A stretch of DNA of 7,860 bases from the NCBI GenBank assembly GCA_009920815.1, contig RFZH01000109.1, positions 1 through 7,860 on the forward strand. Reading direction: 5' to 3'. Source of the DNA: Paracoccaceae bacterium (lineage in GTDB: Bacteria > Pseudomonadota > Alphaproteobacteria > Rhodobacterales > Rhodobacteraceae). How positions within the stretch are numbered: position 1 is the stretch's first letter; every line of letters begins with the position of its first letter. Of this stretch, positions 6,553-7,860 are shown one piece after another. Made by a program: the position numbers and the translations under genes. Below the pieces are notes generated by a model. The model did no database searches, had not been told where the DNA came from, and saw nothing but the letters and a program-made list of their open reading frames with translations.

Positions 6553-7568
6553 AACACACACTCGCAGCACTTTTTGCCGCGTCGACGCTTGTGACAGGCG
6601 GGACGGCGGTTTCTGAGACATTGACCATGTCCAGCTGGGTTCCACCCACGCATTTCTTGTATACTGACATCCTGAAACCTTGGACAGACCAAGTGGCCGA
6701 CGTTACCGAGGGTCGCGTCAACGTTATGATCCTGCCCGCCGCGCTTGGGAGCCCTCCCCAGCATTGGGAATTGGCACGCACAGGCGTGGCAGACATCACA
6801 TGGGGCAACTTTACCTATGAACCGGAACGGTTCGTTTCCATGTGGTTTGCTGAATTCCCCAATATGGGTACAGACGCCGAAGCACAGTCGGTCGCCCTAT
6901 GGCGCACCTATCAGGATTATTTAACCTCGCATCCCGCCTATGCCGGTGTTCATATGCTGGGCGTTGGAATGTTTGGCGGTGGCCAATTGCACCATGGCAA
7001 ACAAACCATCACAACACCTGATCAGATTGCAGGCCAAAAATTCCGCATGGGTGGTCCGATCCAAGAACAGCTATTAACATCTTTGTCAGCTGTTCCGGTC
7101 GCAGCACCCGCAACCAAAGCCTATGAAATGTTGGACAGCGGCGTAATTGACGGATCATTGCACACAATGGAATCTGTTGTGAACTTCCGTTTGGCGGAAA
7201 GCCTCGAGCATCACACCATCTTTCCAAACGGCTTTTATGATGCCACGTTCTTTATTGCCATGAACGGCCCACGTTGGGATGGTCTGGCCCAAGCGGACAA
7301 AGACGCGATTGCCTCAATCTCAGGGGAAGCGTTATCAGCGGCATGGGGCAAGCAATTCAACATACAAAATGCGGCTGCCTTTGAAAAACTCGGCGCTGCG
7401 GGTCATGATATTGTAGATGCTTCGCCAGAATTGATTGGTGCAGTGGACGCCATTTATGACACGATGGTCAATGACTGGGTCGCTGCAGCACAGGCGGACG
7501 GTGTCAGCGATCCAAAGGCGATGCTGAATGCGTTCCAAGCAAGCTACACATCGCTTGCAGCAAAATAA
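6549..7568 (+). CDS. dctP: TRAP transporter substrate-binding protein, DctP family
   Basis: A 339-residue periplasmic receptor that captures a substrate, usually a carboxylate, and hands it to the DctQM membrane proteins for sodium-driven uptake. The N-terminus MKHTLAALFAASTLVTGG is a signal peptide: Lys2, a hydrophobic stretch, and likely cleavage near residues 20-22. Family features include LPAALGSPPQHWELARTGVA (62-81), AGQKFRMGG (161-169) with Arg166 at the position of the conserved arginine that salt-bridges the ligand carboxylate, and AYEMLDSGVIDGS (191-203). The start ATG overlaps the hydrolase stop by ATGA and has GGGAG 6 bases upstream. A stem-loop and then the DctQ gene follow. The symbol is the family name and does not imply C4-dicarboxylate specificity; linkage to an amidohydrolase suggests an N-acyl amino acid or its product (inference). 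Confidence 0.93.
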   Translation: MKHTLAALFAASTLVTGGTAVSETLTMSSWVPPTHFLYTDILKPWTDQVADVTEGRVNVMILPAALGSPPQHWELARTGVADITWGNFTYEPERFVSMWFAEFPNMGTDAEAQSVALWRTYQDYLTSHPAYAGVHMLGVGMFGGGQLHHGKQTITTPDQIAGQKFRMGGPIQEQLLTSLSAVPVAAPATKAYEMLDSGVIDGSLHTMESVVNFRLAESLEHHTIFPNGFYDATFFIAMNGPRWDGLAQADKDAIASISGEALSAAWGKQFNIQNAAAFEKLGAAGHDIVDASPELIGAVDAIYDTMVNDWVAAAQADGVSDPKAMLNAFQASYTSLAAK

Positions 7569-7574
7569 TCAGGC

Positions 7575-7598
7575 GGGTGCGCGTTGGATCGCGCACCC
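7575..7598 (+). terminator. Intercistronic stem-loop between dctP and dctQ (attenuator or mRNA-stabilising hairpin)
   Basis: GGGTGCGCG (7575-7583) and CGCGCACCC (7590-7598) form a perfect 9-bp, very GC-rich stem with a 6-base loop, starting 6 bases after the dctP stop. The tail that follows is only moderately T-rich and interrupted (CTTACCTTTTAT), so it is unlikely to be a complete terminator. Partial termination or protection of the upstream message from 3' decay would give more binding protein than membrane subunits, the usual need of such transporters. Confidence 0.7.
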
Positions 7599-7621
7599 CT
7601 TACCTTTTATCTGTCGAAACG

Positions 7622-7860
7622 ATGCAACACTCTGCAAAACATATACTTTGGCTTATTGAAACCGTGGTCGCGATTATCGTTATTGGCATGGTCGCCCTTA
7701 CATTTGCGGATGTGATCGGTCGGCGCTTGTTCGGTGCCCCGATATATGGGGCAAATGATTTAACCGAACATATGATGGCTTTGATTGTCTTCGCTGGACT
7801 GCCAATCGTGACGGCAAATGGATTACACCTTACTGTTGATCTCTTTGGCAAGTTTCTGGA
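7622..7860 (+). CDS. dctQ: TRAP transporter small membrane subunit, DctQ family (3' end outside window)
   Basis: From ATG at 7622 the frame stays open to the window edge, giving 79 residues starting MQHSAKHILWLIETVVAI. A first membrane helix spans about residues 8-30, then FADVIGRRLFGAPIYGANDL, a DctQ signature, then a second hydrophobic stretch MMALIVFAGLPIVTA (about 53-67). Complete DctQ proteins are around 160-190 residues with four helices, so roughly the first half is here. DctQ is the small partner of the DctM permease, whose gene is expected just downstream. No clear ribosome binding site precedes the ATG (bases 7611-7621 are CTGTCGAAACG); a GTG at 7577 in frame lies inside the hairpin and is unlikely. 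The gap to dctP is 53 bases. Confidence 0.85.
   Translation, partial: MQHSAKHILWLIETVVAIIVIGMVALTFADVIGRRLFGAPIYGANDLTEHMMALIVFAGLPIVTANGLHLTVDLFGKFL

Noticed and set aside
1..7860. Signs of mobile elements, CRISPR arrays, tRNA or other RNA genes
   Set aside because: Coding sequence fills nearly all the window, with intact catabolic and transport genes; no transposase, array of direct repeats, cloverleaf or attachment-site repeat was seen.

Overview
The window looks like a chromosomal piece of an alphaproteobacterium, most likely a marine Rhodobacterales (Roseobacter-group) member. This rests on protein resemblance, the gene order paaK - TetR regulator - paaABCDE, the neighbouring TRAP transporter and a moderate GC content. 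The genus cannot be fixed from this sequence alone.

Left part (1-4743): an aerobic phenylacetate (PAA-CoA) catabolic block on the + strand. It opens with the 3' end of paaK (phenylacetate-CoA ligase), followed after 8 bases by a TetR-family regulator, probably PaaR. A 115-base AT-rich regulatory gap holds a perfect 11-bp inverted repeat over a plausible promoter. Then come paaA, paaB, paaC, paaD and paaE, tightly packed (overlaps of 4 and 1 bases, gaps of 4 and 10 bases). PaaK makes phenylacetyl-CoA. PaaA/B/C/E form the ring-1,2-epoxidase, with PaaE as the flavin/iron-sulfur reductase and PaaD as the accessory Fe-S assembly protein. The genes for later steps (paaG, paaZ, paaJ, paaF, paaH) are not in this window.

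Right part (4751-7860): a second module. A MarR-family regulator on the - strand converges on paaE with only 7 bases between stop codons and diverges from an M20-family amidohydrolase gene. That gene overlaps, by ATGA, a TRAP-transporter substrate-binding protein (DctP type). A strong intercistronic stem-loop follows, then the first part of the small TRAP membrane subunit (DctQ type), which runs off the window. The 101-base divergent gap carries two palindromes whose centres are 22 bp apart, laid over a promoter with a perfect TTGACA box. This is a strong candidate MarR operator.

How they may work together (inference): the TRAP system would import a carboxylate, the amidohydrolase would cleave an N-acyl amino acid or similar amide in the cytoplasm, and the MarR protein would sense the substrate or product. 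Because the module abuts the phenylacetate operon, an aryl-acetyl-amino acid conjugate (such as phenylacetyl- or indoleacetyl-amino acids) is an attractive but unproven substrate. No RNA genes, insertion sequences, CRISPR arrays or attachment sites were seen, and no gene-free stretch exceeds 115 bases.
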